This document shows positions 44,474 through 52,645 of a stretch of DNA of 64,000 nucleotides, piece by piece (the first letter of the stretch is position 1; each line of letters begins with the position of its first letter). Source of the DNA: Rhodospirillaceae bacterium (GTDB lineage: Bacteria > Pseudomonadota > Alphaproteobacteria > Dongiales > Dongiaceae); NCBI GenBank assembly GCA_008012315.1, contig SSEL01000037.1:1-64000 (forward strand), read 5' to 3'. A model generated the notes under the pieces. The model saw nothing but the letters and a program-made list of their open reading frames with translations. It did not search any database and was not told where the DNA came from. A program made the position numbers and the translations under genes.

Positions 44474-45210
44474 GGGAAAAGATATCCGGCCAGCAGGCGC
44501 TTCATCTCGGCGATGACCTCCTGGCGCGCCGGACGGTCGCCTTGGCTCATCGCCATGCCGAGCAGACGGTCGCCGACCTCGCAGGCGATGCGCAGGCGCA
44601 GATCCAGCTCCGGCGTCAGCGCGACGCCCAGGACCTGTACCATGTGACGCTTGACCAGCACGGCGACGCCGGCATTCGCCCCGGATTGGCGCTCACGGGT
44701 GCCCTGGCTGATATGCGGGCCGCCATAGGCGATGGTGACGAGATCCGGATGGCGCTCCAGGAAATCGACGAAGGCGTCGATGACGAAGCCCAGCAAATCC
44801 GGCCCATCCATGAAGGCCAGCATGGTCGGCAGGCCTTCGGCCGACAGGCTCTCGCGCGGCAGGTTGCCGAACAAGGCGGCCTGGAATTCCTCCACCCGGC
44901 GCACCGCCAGGGCATCGACGATTGCCTGCTTGTCGGGGAAGAAGCGGTAGAGTGCCCCGACCGAGACGCCGGCCTCGGCGGCGATCTGCGCCGTGGTCAT
45001 CGCCTCGGGCGAGATACCCCGGGCGAGCAGACGCGAGGTCGCCTCGTTGATCTTCTGCACCGTCTCGGTGCTGCGTTCCTGGACCGGCCGCCGCCGGGCG
45101 CGTCCCGATGTCAGCGCGCGCCCGGATGTCAGGCCGTCCTCGTCCCCAAACTCACCCACAGTGACCCATCCATGCCTGGCCGGCCTCGTGCCGGCATCTC
45201 GTGCCGGCAT
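44470..45210 (-). CDS. TetR-family transcriptional regulator
   Basis: About 246 residues from ATG 45210; an ATG at 45279 would give 269. The helix-turn-helix is [32 protein letters not shown], a typical TetR DNA-binding domain, after a long low-complexity basic N-terminus. The C-terminal ligand domain is unassigned. Start 45279 is disfavoured because it would place the coding region across the probable hpnH -35 box. The gene is divergent from hpnH and convergent with the sugar ATPase, so either could be its target. The extreme N-terminus includes a 13-base direct duplication. Confidence 0.85.
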   Translation of the reverse strand: MPARDAGTRPARHGWVTVGEFGDEDGLTSGRALTSGRARRRPVQERSTETVQKINEATSRLLARGISPEAMTTAQIAAEAGVSVGALYRFFPDKQAIVDALAVRRVEEFQAALFGNLPRESLSAEGLPTMLAFMDGPDLLGFVIDAFVDFLERHPDLVTIAYGGPHISQGTRERQSGANAGVAVLVKRHMVQVLGVALTPELDLRLRIACEVGDRLLGMAMSQGDRPARQEVIAEMKRLLAGYLFP

Positions 45211-45212
45211 CT
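45187..45212 (-). repeat. 13-bp direct tandem duplication at the TetR gene start
   Basis: CGTGCCGGCATCT occurs twice in a row (45187-45199, 45200-45212). Each copy carries one minus-strand ATG, but only the one at 45208-45210 is in frame with the TetR domain. A 13-base unit shifts the frame, so the duplication may have moved the effective start codon. Confidence 0.75.
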
Positions 45213-45233
45213 CGACCCGTTCGCCTCCCTCTA

Positions 45234-45262
45234 TTGACACAAGCGCCGGCTGGGTGCAAAAA
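45234..45262 (+). promoter_or_regulatory. Candidate promoter of hpnH
   Basis: TTGACA (45234-45239), a 17-base spacer and CAAAAA (45257-45262) lie 47 bases before the hpnH ATG. The -35 is a perfect match and the -10 is weak, which would suit control by an activator or by the divergently encoded TetR protein. Confidence 0.4.
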
Positions 45263-45309
45263 CAAGAACGCGACGTCATATTCGTGTTTAGGTAATCGGG
45301 AGAAGCGAG

Positions 45310-46437
45310 ATGGGCATTCCCTTGCGTCAACAGGCCCGCATCGGCGCCTATGTCATTCGCCAGCATCTGGCGCGCCGGCCGCGCTATCCGCTGGTGTTGA
45401 TGCTGGAACCCCTGTTCCGCTGCAATCTTGCCTGCGCCGGCTGCGGCAAGATCGATTACCCGGCCCCGATTCTCAATCAGCGCCTGTCGGTGGAAGACTG
45501 CCTGGGAGCGGTGGATGAATGCGGCGCGCCGGTGGTGGCCATCGCCGGCGGCGAGCCCTTGCTGCACAAGGAAATGCCGCAGATCGTCGAGGGCATCCTG
45601 GCCAAGGGGAAATATGTGATCCTCTGCACCAATGCGCTGCTCCTGGAAAAGAAGCTCGACCAATACACGCCGCATCCCGCTTTCACCTGGGATGTGCATC
45701 TGGATGGCGACCGCGAAATGCACGATCGGGCGGTGTCGCAGGACGGCGTCTATGACAAGGCCGTCGCCGCGATCCGGGCGGCCAAGGCGCGCGGCTTCCA
45801 GGTCAGCATCAATTGCACCTTGTTCGACGGTGCCGAGCCGGACCGCGTCGCCCATTTCTTCGACGAGGTGATGGCGATGGGGGTCAACGGCATCATGACC
45901 TCCCCGGGCTATGCTTATGAGCGGGCACCCGAACAGCAGCATTTCCTCAACCGGCGCAAGACCCGGGATCTTTTCCGGAACATCCTGCGGCGCGGCAAGG
46001 GCAAAGGCTGGCGCTTCAACCAGTCACCGCTGTTCCTCGATTTCCTGGCCGGCAACCAAAGCTATAAATGCACGCCCTGGGGCAAGCCGACGCGCACGGT
46101 GTTCGGCTGGCAGCGGCCCTGCTACCTGCTGGGCGAAGGCTATGCCAAGAGCTATCGCGAGCTGATGGAGACCACCGACTGGGATGCCTATGGCACCGGC
46201 ACCTATGAGAAGTGTGCCGATTGCATGGTGCATTCGGGCTATGAATCGACCGCGGTGATGGACGCCATCAAGCGGCCCTGGAAGGCGTTGTCGGTGATGG
46301 CGCGGGGCATCCGGACGGAAGGCGAGATGGCGCCGGATATCGATCTTTCCCGGCAGCGCCCGGCCGAACATGTCTTTTCCCGCCATGTCGAGGAAACCAT
46401 GGCCCGCTTGCATGCCGGCGGTGGCAACAAACATTAA
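45310..46437 (+). CDS. hpnH: HpnH, hopanoid radical SAM protein (adenosylhopane synthase)
   Basis: A 375-residue radical SAM enzyme. The cluster motif is CNLACAGCGK (CxxxCxxC) after EPLFR, with IAGGEPLLH as the glycine-rich AdoMet motif and a C-terminal SPASM-like Cys set in KCADCMVHSGYE. HpnH adds 5'-deoxyadenosine to diploptene to give adenosylhopane, the first step of side-chained hopanoids. It lies about 27 kb from hpnBCDE, so hopanoid genes are split in this genome. GGGAGAAG precedes the ATG. Confidence 0.95.
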   Translation: MGIPLRQQARIGAYVIRQHLARRPRYPLVLMLEPLFRCNLACAGCGKIDYPAPILNQRLSVEDCLGAVDECGAPVVAIAGGEPLLHKEMPQIVEGILAKGKYVILCTNALLLEKKLDQYTPHPAFTWDVHLDGDREMHDRAVSQDGVYDKAVAAIRAAKARGFQVSINCTLFDGAEPDRVAHFFDEVMAMGVNGIMTSPGYAYERAPEQQHFLNRRKTRDLFRNILRRGKGKGWRFNQSPLFLDFLAGNQSYKCTPWGKPTRTVFGWQRPCYLLGEGYAKSYRELMETTDWDAYGTGTYEKCADCMVHSGYESTAVMDAIKRPWKALSVMARGIRTEGEMAPDIDLSRQRPAEHVFSRHVEETMARLHAGGGNKH

Positions 46438-46497
46438 GGATTACGATCCTATATCGGGGCCGCCGTTTTGCTCGTCCCTCTGATGCAGCGGCTTTCC

Positions 46498-46525
46498 TTG
46501 ACTCTGGCGTCTCGCTGGCTATAGT
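46498..46525 (+). promoter_or_regulatory. Strong candidate promoter of rpsD
   Basis: TTGACT (46498-46503), 16 bases and TATAGT (46520-46525), five of six consensus matches in each box. It lies 115 bases before the rpsD ATG, leaving a long transcribed leader. Confidence 0.6.
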
Positions 46526-46542
46526 CCGCCCGCTCTCGTGCC

Positions 46543-46568
46543 GGGCAGCGCGTCAATCGCTGCTGCCC
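46543..46568 (+). promoter_or_regulatory. Hairpin in the rpsD leader
   Basis: GGGCAGC (46543-46549) pairs with GCTGCCC (46562-46568) across a 12-base loop, and further pairing is possible with the following GC-rich CCGCCGGG/CCGGGCC run. S4 represses its own synthesis in several bacteria through mRNA structure, so this leader is a plausible S4 target; no homologous structure was identified. Confidence 0.4.
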
Positions 46569-46640
46569 AGCCGCCGGGTTTGACCGGGCCGGACAGCCGG
46601 GACACCAACGACATCGCGTCATCGCGGGAAAGGATAAGTT

Positions 46641-47255
46641 ATGAGTAAGCGTATCGAAGCCAAGCACAAAATCGACCGTCGCTTGGGCGTCAATCTCTGG
46701 GGCCGGCCGAAGAGCCCGCTCAACAACCGTGAATATGGCCCCGGCCAGCATGGCCAGCGCCGCAAGAAGCCGACCGATTTCGGCATCCAGTTGATGGCGA
46801 AGCAGCGCCTGCGCGGCTATTACGGCTCGATCGGCGAACGCCAGTTCCGCAAGCTCTATGCCGAAGCCGTGCGCCGTCGTGGCGACACCTCGGAAATGCT
46901 GATCGGCCTGCTGGAAAGCCGCCTGGAAACCGTCGTCTATCGCGCCAAGTTCGTGCCGACCGTCTTCGCCGCCCGGCAGCTCGTCAATCACGGCCATATC
47001 AAGGTCAATGGCAAGCGCGTCAATATCGGCTCCTATCAGCTGAAGGAAGGCGATGTCGTGGAAGTGCGCGAGCGCTCCCGTGACATGGCGCTGGTCATCG
47101 GCGCCACGCAGTCCGGCGAACGCGACGTGCCGGAATATATCGAAGCCGATCACAAGAAGATGACGGCGAAGTATGTGCGCGTGCCGCAGCTCGCCGACGT
47201 GCCCTATCCGGTGACCATGGAACCGCATCTGGTTACGGAATTCTATTCGCGCTGA
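46641..47255 (+). CDS. rpsD: 30S ribosomal protein S4
   Basis: A 204-residue S4, a primary 16S rRNA-binding protein. It begins [26 protein letters not shown], the alphaproteobacterial form, and contains the S4 RNA-binding domain [33 protein letters not shown] (about 90-155). It stands alone, outside the alpha operon, as in other alphaproteobacteria, with its own promoter and a terminator 20 bases after the stop. Confidence 0.98.
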   Translation: MSKRIEAKHKIDRRLGVNLWGRPKSPLNNREYGPGQHGQRRKKPTDFGIQLMAKQRLRGYYGSIGERQFRKLYAEAVRRRGDTSEMLIGLLESRLETVVYRAKFVPTVFAARQLVNHGHIKVNGKRVNIGSYQLKEGDVVEVRERSRDMALVIGATQSGERDVPEYIEADHKKMTAKYVRVPQLADVPYPVTMEPHLVTEFYSR

Positions 47256-47275
47256 TCCTGACGATCGGTGCAGTG

Positions 47276-47302
47276 AAAAGGCCGGCTTTCGCCGGCCTTT
47301 TT
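47276..47302 (+). terminator. Intrinsic terminator after rpsD
   Basis: AGGCCGGC (47279-47286) pairs with GCCGGCCT (47291-47298) across TTTC, flanked by AAAA upstream and TTTTT downstream. Confidence 0.92.
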
Positions 47303-47422
47303 ATTTGCCGCAAGACATTCTTGTTCGATGCGGCAGCATGACCAGCATGCGCTTTCGCGGTTTGACGGTGAGGGGAGCCGCTGTCACAGTCGCCGGCAAA
47401 TTGGGGATACGGGTCGTAGATT

Positions 47423-48355
47423 ATGGGTAAATGGGGCGCGAATCTCGGGCTGCTGATCGTGGCGCTGACCTGGGGCACCGTCATTCCCACCGTCAATTAC
47501 CTGCTGCCCGTCTGGGACCCGTTCTTTCTCGGATCGATCCGTTACGTCGCCGGTGCGCCGCTCCTCATCATCCTGGTCTGGTGGCAGGAAGGATTTCGCG
47601 GCCCGCTGCAGCGGTTCTCCTGGTGGCGGCCGTTCCTGCTCGGCACGATCGGCCTCGGGCTTTTTGCCCCGCTTTATACGGTGGGCGTCGCCCATGCCAA
47701 TCCCATCGTCGCCGCCGTCCTGTCGGCGGCCGGCCCGGTCATTGCCGGCGCGGTTGCCTGGCTGAGTTTCCGGGAGCCGATGGATCGCTGGGTCCTGCCC
47801 TCCATCATCCTCGCGGTCTCGGGCTGTATCCTGGCGACGGTGGATTTCGCCCAACTGCGCTCGGCCCATTCAATCTTCGTGATCCAAGGTGGTGAGATTC
47901 TGATTCTCGCCGCGGCGGCCTGCTGGTCCTGGTATTCGATTGCGGCGCAACGCTGGCTGACCGGCTGGTCGCAACTGCGGATTTCCGCCAGCACCACGAT
48001 CGGCGGCGCACCCATGCTGGTGGCGGTCTATTTCATGGCCGGGCAGGCCGGCTGGTCCCAGGTGCCGCCGGCCCCGCCGCCAGATGGCTGGCATCTCATC
48101 CTGCTATGCTGGCTGACCTTCGCCTCGATCGTGCTTTGCCTGATCCTGTGGAATCACGGCGTGCGGCATCTCGGCGTGGTCGTCGCCACCATGTATCTCA
48201 ACCTCGTGCCGATCGTGTCATTGGTCATTCTCGCTGTCATGGGGGTCGAGCCCAGCCTGGTACAGATGCTCGGCGCGGCCCTGGTCATCTGCGGCATCCT
48301 GTATTCGGAATTTCTGCAATACCGCTATCGCCGGCGCCTGGCTGTGCCCGTGTAA
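47423..48355 (+). CDS. EamA-family (DMT) transporter
   Basis: A 310-residue membrane protein with about ten spans in two EamA repeats, the drug/metabolite transporter fold. Seen are GANLGLLIVALTWGTVIPTVNYLL at the start, VAAVLSAAGPVIAGAVAWLSFREP as the end of repeat one, and NHGVRHLGVVVATMYLNLVPIVSL in repeat two. Substrate unknown. It has the rpsD terminator upstream and a hairpin downstream, so it is probably monocistronic. Confidence 0.88.
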   Translation: MGKWGANLGLLIVALTWGTVIPTVNYLLPVWDPFFLGSIRYVAGAPLLIILVWWQEGFRGPLQRFSWWRPFLLGTIGLGLFAPLYTVGVAHANPIVAAVLSAAGPVIAGAVAWLSFREPMDRWVLPSIILAVSGCILATVDFAQLRSAHSIFVIQGGEILILAAAACWSWYSIAAQRWLTGWSQLRISASTTIGGAPMLVAVYFMAGQAGWSQVPPAPPPDGWHLILLCWLTFASIVLCLILWNHGVRHLGVVVATMYLNLVPIVSLVILAVMGVEPSLVQMLGAALVICGILYSEFLQYRYRRRLAVPV

Positions 48356-48390
48356 GCGAGGTCTTGCCTGCGCAGGTTGTATTATGGTTA

Positions 48391-48425
48391 AGCGGCGGTT
48401 AATTATAACCGGCTGTTTTTGCTCG
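48391..48425 (+). terminator. Probable terminator after the EamA gene
   Basis: CGGTTA and TAACCG pair around a short AT loop in the stretch GGCGGTTAATTATAACCGGCTGTTTTTG; flanking AGC/GCT bases can extend the stem with a bulge, and a five-base T-run follows. Only a moderate stem, but in the right place. The next 50 bases are unusually AT-rich and may hold the promoter of the gene at 48553. Confidence 0.55.
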
Positions 48426-48552
48426 CAAAATTGAATACGAATTTAATCTAATTTTAAATTCCCGCACGCGAAACTTGTTCTCATGAGCCTGGCTTTTGGC
48501 CGGCCAATTGATCGACTGAGACATCGATCGACTGAGACAAGGGAGTCGGGGG

Positions 48553-49068
48553 ATGACTGTCACAGAATACGGTTTCGAGGTTGCATCGACCGATCACGCG
48601 GCCCTGTCGCTGCTGGCCGGCGGCGACGATCTCTTCGATCTCACGCAAGTTGCCGGTGCCGCCGAAACAGTACCGGCCTATACCGCCACTGCCATGGAAA
48701 CCGGCCAATTCTCGGGCCTGGCCGTGGCGGACCATTTGCTGTCAGGCAACCATTGCGAGATGCTGCCGGCACATTTGCTGGTCGCCAGCAACGATCTCAC
48801 GCATGCGGACGAGCAGGTTGCCGCGAAAGCGGCGCATGAAACCGCTCCGGACATCGCTCACGGCACGGCCGTGGCGATACACGGCCCGGCGGATGCGGCG
48901 GCGCTTGCTGCGGCGGATATTTTCGCCGATGCAAGCGGCGATCTGGCCGCCTTCCAGACGGCGGCCGGCGGTGGCCATGCGCCGATGGGCAGCGGCATGT
49001 TCACGCCCTTCAACCCCGCACCGTTGCTGGACGGGCTGCATGCGATGGCGGTGCTCAACCACGATTAA
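48553..49068 (+). CDS. Unrecognised acidic Ala-rich protein
   Basis: A 171-residue protein without signal peptide or membrane span. It is rich in Ala, Asp, His and Gly, and repeats short similar phrases (AAHETAPDIAHGTAVAIHGPADAAALAAADIF). The beginning (EVASTDHAALSLLAGGDDLFDLTQVA) and end (PFNPAPLLDGLHAMAVLNHD) resemble no family I know. It is preceded by an AT-rich region and GGAGTCGGGGG, and lies between an EamA gene and purB on the same strand. It could be a lineage-specific gene; function unknown. Confidence 0.6.
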   Translation: MTVTEYGFEVASTDHAALSLLAGGDDLFDLTQVAGAAETVPAYTATAMETGQFSGLAVADHLLSGNHCEMLPAHLLVASNDLTHADEQVAAKAAHETAPDIAHGTAVAIHGPADAAALAAADIFADASGDLAAFQTAAGGGHAPMGSGMFTPFNPAPLLDGLHAMAVLNHD

Positions 49069-49183
49069 GCCGGGCCGGTTAAGCCCGGCATGCCGGTCAT
49101 GCCGCCGGCTGGACGCGAATTCTGTTGACTTCCCGGTGGTTTGCCGGTGCTTTAGCGCCGCCAAGCGATAGGAGAGGTAGCAG

Positions 49184-50476
49184 ATGATTCCGCGCTATTC
49201 CCGCCCGGAAATGACCCGCATTTGGGAACCCGAAAACCGTTTCCGCATCTGGTTCGAGATCGAGGCCCATGCCTGCGATGCGCTCGCCGAACTGGGCGTG
49301 GTGCCGAAGGAAGCGGCGGCCGAGATCTGGGCCAAGGGCAAATGGGAAATCGCCCGCATCGACGAGATCGAACGCGAGACCAAGCACGATGTCATCGCCT
49401 TCCTGACCAACCTGGCCGAACATGTCGGTCCCTCGGCCCGCTTCGTGCACCAGGGCATGACCTCCTCCGACGTGCTCGATACCTGTCTTGCCGTGCAGTT
49501 GAAGCAGGCGACGGATCTGCTGCTGGCGGATCTCGATCAGGTATTGGCCGCGCTGAAGAAGCGCGCCGTCGAACACAAGCTGACGCCGACCATGGGCCGC
49601 AGCCACGGCATTCATGCCGAGCCGACGACCTTCGGCCTGAAGCTGGCCAGCCATTATGCGGCTTTCAATCGCGCCAGGCAGCGCCTGGTCGCCGCGCGCG
49701 AGGAAATCGCGACCTGCGCCATTTCCGGCGCCGTCGGCACCTTCGCCAATATCGATCCGCGGGTGGAAGCGCATGTCGCCGCCAAGCTCGGCCTGAAGAT
49801 CGAGCCGGTTTCGACCCAGGTGATCCCGCGCGACCGGCATGCCATGTTCTTCGCCGTGCTCGGCGTCATCGCCAGCTCGATCGAGAATCTGGCGACGGAA
49901 GTCCGGCATCTGCAGCGCTCCGAAGTGCGCGAGGCGGAAGAATTCTTCTCGCCGGGCCAGAAGGGCTCCTCGGCCATGCCGCACAAGCGCAATCCGGTCC
50001 TGTCGGAGAACCTGACGGGCCTCGCCCGCATCGTGCGCGCCGCCGTGACCCCGGCACTGGAAAATGTCACGCTCTGGCATGAACGCGATATCTCCCATTC
50101 CTCGGTCGAGCGTGTCTTCGGCCCCGATGCCACCATCGCCCTCGATTTCGCGCTGATGCGTCTCGCCGGCATGGTCGACAAGCTGATCGTCTATCCCGAG
50201 GACATGCAAAAGAATCTGGATCGCTATGGCGGCCTCGTGCATTCGCAGCGCGTGCTGCTGGCGCTGACCCAGGCCGGCATGACGCGTGAGGAGGCCTATC
50301 AGGCGGTGCAGCGCAATGCCATGAAGGTCTGGCTGGAGGGCGCCGATTTCCTGACCGAACTGAAGCAGGACAAGGCGGTGACCGATCGCCTGCCGCTGCC
50401 CCAGATCGAGGAATGTTTCGATCTCGGTTATCACACCAAGAATGTCGATGCGATCTTCAAGCGCGTCTTCGGCTAG
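49184..50476 (+). CDS. purB: Adenylosuccinate lyase
   Basis: A 430-residue fumarase-superfamily lyase used twice in purine synthesis (SAICAR to AICAR, adenylosuccinate to AMP). It starts MIPRYSRPEMTRIWEPENRF and carries the family signature SSAMPHKRNPV (about residues 262-273), TSSDVLDTCLAVQL and MGRSHGIHAEPTTFG with the catalytic His residues. It lies in the same region as purC, purS, purQ and purL. Its stop codon is inside the palindromic repeat that follows. Confidence 0.97.
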   Translation: MIPRYSRPEMTRIWEPENRFRIWFEIEAHACDALAELGVVPKEAAAEIWAKGKWEIARIDEIERETKHDVIAFLTNLAEHVGPSARFVHQGMTSSDVLDTCLAVQLKQATDLLLADLDQVLAALKKRAVEHKLTPTMGRSHGIHAEPTTFGLKLASHYAAFNRARQRLVAAREEIATCAISGAVGTFANIDPRVEAHVAAKLGLKIEPVSTQVIPRDRHAMFFAVLGVIASSIENLATEVRHLQRSEVREAEEFFSPGQKGSSAMPHKRNPVLSENLTGLARIVRAAVTPALENVTLWHERDISHSSVERVFGPDATIALDFALMRLAGMVDKLIVYPEDMQKNLDRYGGLVHSQRVLLALTQAGMTREEAYQAVQRNAMKVWLEGADFLTELKQDKAVTDRLPLPQIEECFDLGYHTKNVDAIFKRVFG

Positions 50477-50560
50477 AGCCGGATCGTTTTAGACGGAATC
50501 GCTTGGCGATTTTGTCTAAAACGTGAATCCGTCTCTCATCAATAAGATAGAGCGCGATCG
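50476..50560 (+). repeat. Palindromic element after purB, second copy of the rpoB-rpoC repeat
   Basis: GAGCCGGATCGT (50476-50487), an 18-bp hairpin (50485-50502 with 50506-50523, two G-T pairs), ACGTGAATCCGTCTC (50521-50535) and AGAGCGCGATCG (50549-50560). These three flanking blocks are identical (reverse-complemented where needed) to blocks of the 8272-8397 element, while the hairpin arms are unrelated. Confidence 0.8.
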
Positions 50561-50578
50561 ACATTTGCCCTGCATAAA

Positions 50579-50613
50579 GGAAACCGGCGGTGCATGACAC
50601 CGCCGGTTTTTTT
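50579..50613 (+). terminator. Terminator between purB and the zeta-subunit gene
   Basis: AAACCGGCGGTG (50581-50592) pairs with CACCGCCGGTTT (50598-50609) around CATGA, followed by a T-run of seven on the plus strand. On the minus strand the stem is followed by TTTCCTTT, so it may work in both directions for the two convergent genes. Confidence 0.9.
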
Positions 50614-50645
50614 ATTCTTACCGTTAGCTGACAGCGCGCTGCTTG

Positions 50646-50969
50646 TCAGGCTTCCGTCATGATCTGCTGATGCGCCGTCTGGAACAGCTCTATCATATGC
50701 TTGCGCAGGCGGTGTTCGCTCATGTCGATGCTGCGCGCCTTGAAATCCGCCAGCACCTTCTGGACCACATCATCATCGCCGGGCTTTTCGAGATCAGCGG
50801 CGACGACGGTCTTGGCATAGGCTTCGGCTTCGCTGCCGTGGATCCCCAACAACTGCGCGGCCCAAAGCCCCAACAGCTTGTTTCGGCGGGCGCTCACCCG
50901 AAACTGCAATTCCTCGTCGTGCTTGAACTTGTTTTCGAAGCTTTGCTCACGGTCATCGAACGTCGACAT
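50646..50969 (-). CDS. F1F0-ATPase inhibitor, zeta subunit (DUF1476)
   Basis: A 107-residue cytosolic protein starting MSTFDDREQSFENKFKHDEELQFRVSARRNKLLGLWAAQLLG. This is the conserved start of the alphaproteobacterial zeta subunit, which blocks ATP hydrolysis by F1 in Paracoccus. The rest is predicted helical (VVQKVLADFKARSIDMSEHRLRKHMIELF). The ATG at 50969 fits the family; an ATG three codons upstream (50978) is possible. It is convergent with purB and divergent from the NRDE gene. Confidence 0.9.
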   Translation of the reverse strand: MSTFDDREQSFENKFKHDEELQFRVSARRNKLLGLWAAQLLGIHGSEAEAYAKTVVAADLEKPGDDDVVQKVLADFKARSIDMSEHRLRKHMIELFQTAHQQIMTEA

Positions 50970-51133
50970 AAAGGGCATTTCCCCAAAAGCATGGATGAGT
51001 GGCTAAAAATGGTTGGCCCCTTGGCCTTCGTCAAGTCTAATAGACAGCATCAGCTGTCAGCGGCCTTGCAGCAGGCTGCGCATATTGGGACCGAAATGCT
51101 TGAGAATCGCGCAAAAGTGCTCGAAAGCGGATC

Positions 51134-51880
51134 ATGTGCAGTGTCATTATTCTGAGACGACCGGATGACGATTGGCCCATCCTTTGGGCCAGCAATCGCG
51201 ATGAAATGGCCGATCGGCCCTGGTCACCGCCAGGACGGCATTGGCCCGATAGGCCGGAAGTCATCGCCGGGCGCGACGATCTGGCGGGCGGCTCGTGGCT
51301 CGGCCTCAACGAAGCCGGGGTGGTCGTCGGCATCCTCAACCGCATGAACACGCTGGGGCCGATGCCGGGCAAGCGCAGCCGGGGCGAACTGGTGCTGGAC
51401 GCCTTGGATTTCGCCGATGCGGCGGATGCGGTCGATATGCTGCAGCAGCTCGATCCCCAGGCCTATCGGCCCTTCAACATGGTGGTGGCTGATAACCGCG
51501 ATGCTTACTGGCTGCGCAATCTCGGCAACGGGGTCGAGGTCGAAGAGCTGCCGCCGGGTATTTCCATGATCACGGCCCGCGACCGCAACGATATCGACAG
51601 TTCCCGGATCCGCCATTACCTGCCGCGCTGGGAGACCGCCAGGGAGCCGGAGCCTGACAGGGGCGAGTGGCGGGACTGGATGGAATTGCTGGGCTCGCGT
51701 GAGGCCGAGCCGGGCGCTACCGTCTTCGATGCCATGAACATCATTTCCAATACCGGCTTCGGCACGGTTTCATCCTCGCTGATCGCCCTGCCGTCGGTGG
51801 CGCATAGCGAGCGCAAGCCGATCTGGAAGTTCTGCGACGGCCACCCCGACAAGGGCGAGTGGTACGATGTGCAGCTCTGA
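51134..51880 (+). CDS. NRDE/TANGO2-family protein
   Basis: A 248-residue protein of the TANGO2 (NRDE) family, found in bacteria and eukaryotes with a role in lipid or heme handling that is still debated. It has the expected start MCSVIILRRPDDDWPILWASNRDEMADRPW (Cys at residue 2, NRDE motif at about 21), GGSWLGLNEAGVVVGILNR and MNIISNTGFGTVSSSLIALP. The N-terminal Cys and fold suggest an Ntn-hydrolase relative. Divergent from the zeta-subunit gene; no operon partner. Confidence 0.9.
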   Translation: MCSVIILRRPDDDWPILWASNRDEMADRPWSPPGRHWPDRPEVIAGRDDLAGGSWLGLNEAGVVVGILNRMNTLGPMPGKRSRGELVLDALDFADAADAVDMLQQLDPQAYRPFNMVVADNRDAYWLRNLGNGVEVEELPPGISMITARDRNDIDSSRIRHYLPRWETAREPEPDRGEWRDWMELLGSREAEPGATVFDAMNIISNTGFGTVSSSLIALPSVAHSERKPIWKFCDGHPDKGEWYDVQL

Positions 51881-52007
51881 ATGTGTTGCGGTTCGATGAC
51901 GGCGCGCTGTTGCAAATCCCGTGATGAGACCTTGCGGGGGACGGATCGGCTGGCTTAAGCTCGGCCGCGAGGGGTGGCGCTTTCATGGCATTGGAAAAGA
52001 GGAACGC

Positions 52008-52334
52008 ATGTTGACGCGCCGGCATTTGTTATCGGGCATTGCATTGGGAACCCTGGTCGTTCCCCTGGCGGCCCGCTCGGCCCTCGCCATCACCCTTGAA
52101 GAAATGCCGAAGCCGCTCAGCGATATGGCGGCCCTGCGGTGCACCACCCAGGCCAGCAACCTGGCAGCGGCGGGCCCGCCCCCGGTCGGCGATCACAGCG
52201 CCTTGCTGGCCAGGATGCGACAGCTGCTCAATGACAAGATCGCGGCCGGCGCCGATCCCGTGACAGCACAGGAAGTCGCGGTCTGCCCGATTTGCGGCTG
52301 CAGCCTGACCGTTACCGCGCAAGCGGCTTTCTAA
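52008..52334 (+). CDS. Small exported protein with CxxCxC motif, function unknown
   Basis: A 108-residue protein with a Tat-like signal: MLTRRHLLSGIALGTLVVPLAARSALA. The mature part is short, with ARMRQLLNDKIAAGADPVTAQEVAVCPICGCSLTVTAQAAF at its end, in which CPICGC could bind a metal or form a disulfide. AGAGGA precedes the ATG at 52008; an upstream in-frame extension lacks a ribosome-binding site. No neighbour names its role. Confidence 0.65.
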   Translation: MLTRRHLLSGIALGTLVVPLAARSALAITLEEMPKPLSDMAALRCTTQASNLAAAGPPPVGDHSALLARMRQLLNDKIAAGADPVTAQEVAVCPICGCSLTVTAQAAF

Positions 52335-52459
52335 ACAATCCGCATGGAATAGATTCCAGGCGCCGGCCGAGAGGGTGATCCTCGGGCATGGCCTCTAACC
52401 TGCTGATCCGTATTGCTATTTTTGCATGCGCTGCGCTGCCGCATAAGGGGCTGCCAACG

Positions 52460-52488
52460 TTGTCATTAGAGGGCCGACCTGCTAGAAG
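52460..52488 (+). promoter_or_regulatory. Candidate promoter of purC
   Basis: TTGTCA (52460-52465), a 17-base spacer and TAGAAG (52483-52488). If used, it gives a leader of about 200 nt before the purC ATG, covering the foldable region downstream. Confidence 0.45.
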
Positions 52489-52575
52489 GATGCGGATTCG
52501 CGCGCGCGGAGTCTTGGCCAGTCCGGAATTTACGTCCCACAGCTGTATCGGCTGGCTGGGGCAGTCGTGAAACAG

Positions 52576-52645
52576 CCGTTCCCGAGAGGGCTCTCCGGGG
52601 ATATCTCCTGGGGGATGTCTTCTGGAGGATGTTCCCGTGGAACGG
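52576..52645 (+). promoter_or_regulatory. Structured leader upstream of purC
   Basis: CCGTTCC (52576-52582) pairs with GGAACGG (52639-52645), closing a domain with an inner CCC-GAGA-GGG hairpin and three similar G-rich phrases (GGGGATATCTCC, GGGGGATGTCTTC, GGAGGATGTTCCC). A second small hairpin, CGGC-CATT-GCCG, follows before the T6 run. It may regulate purine-gene expression by RNA structure; no known riboswitch was recognised. Confidence 0.4.

Noticed and set aside
45280-45942. Long in-frame upstream extension of the TetR gene
   Set aside because: It is antisense to the hpnH coding region and has no similarity to any regulator.
52388-52570. 60-codon frame in the gap before purC
   Set aside because: No ribosome-binding site or family similarity, and it lies across the candidate promoter.
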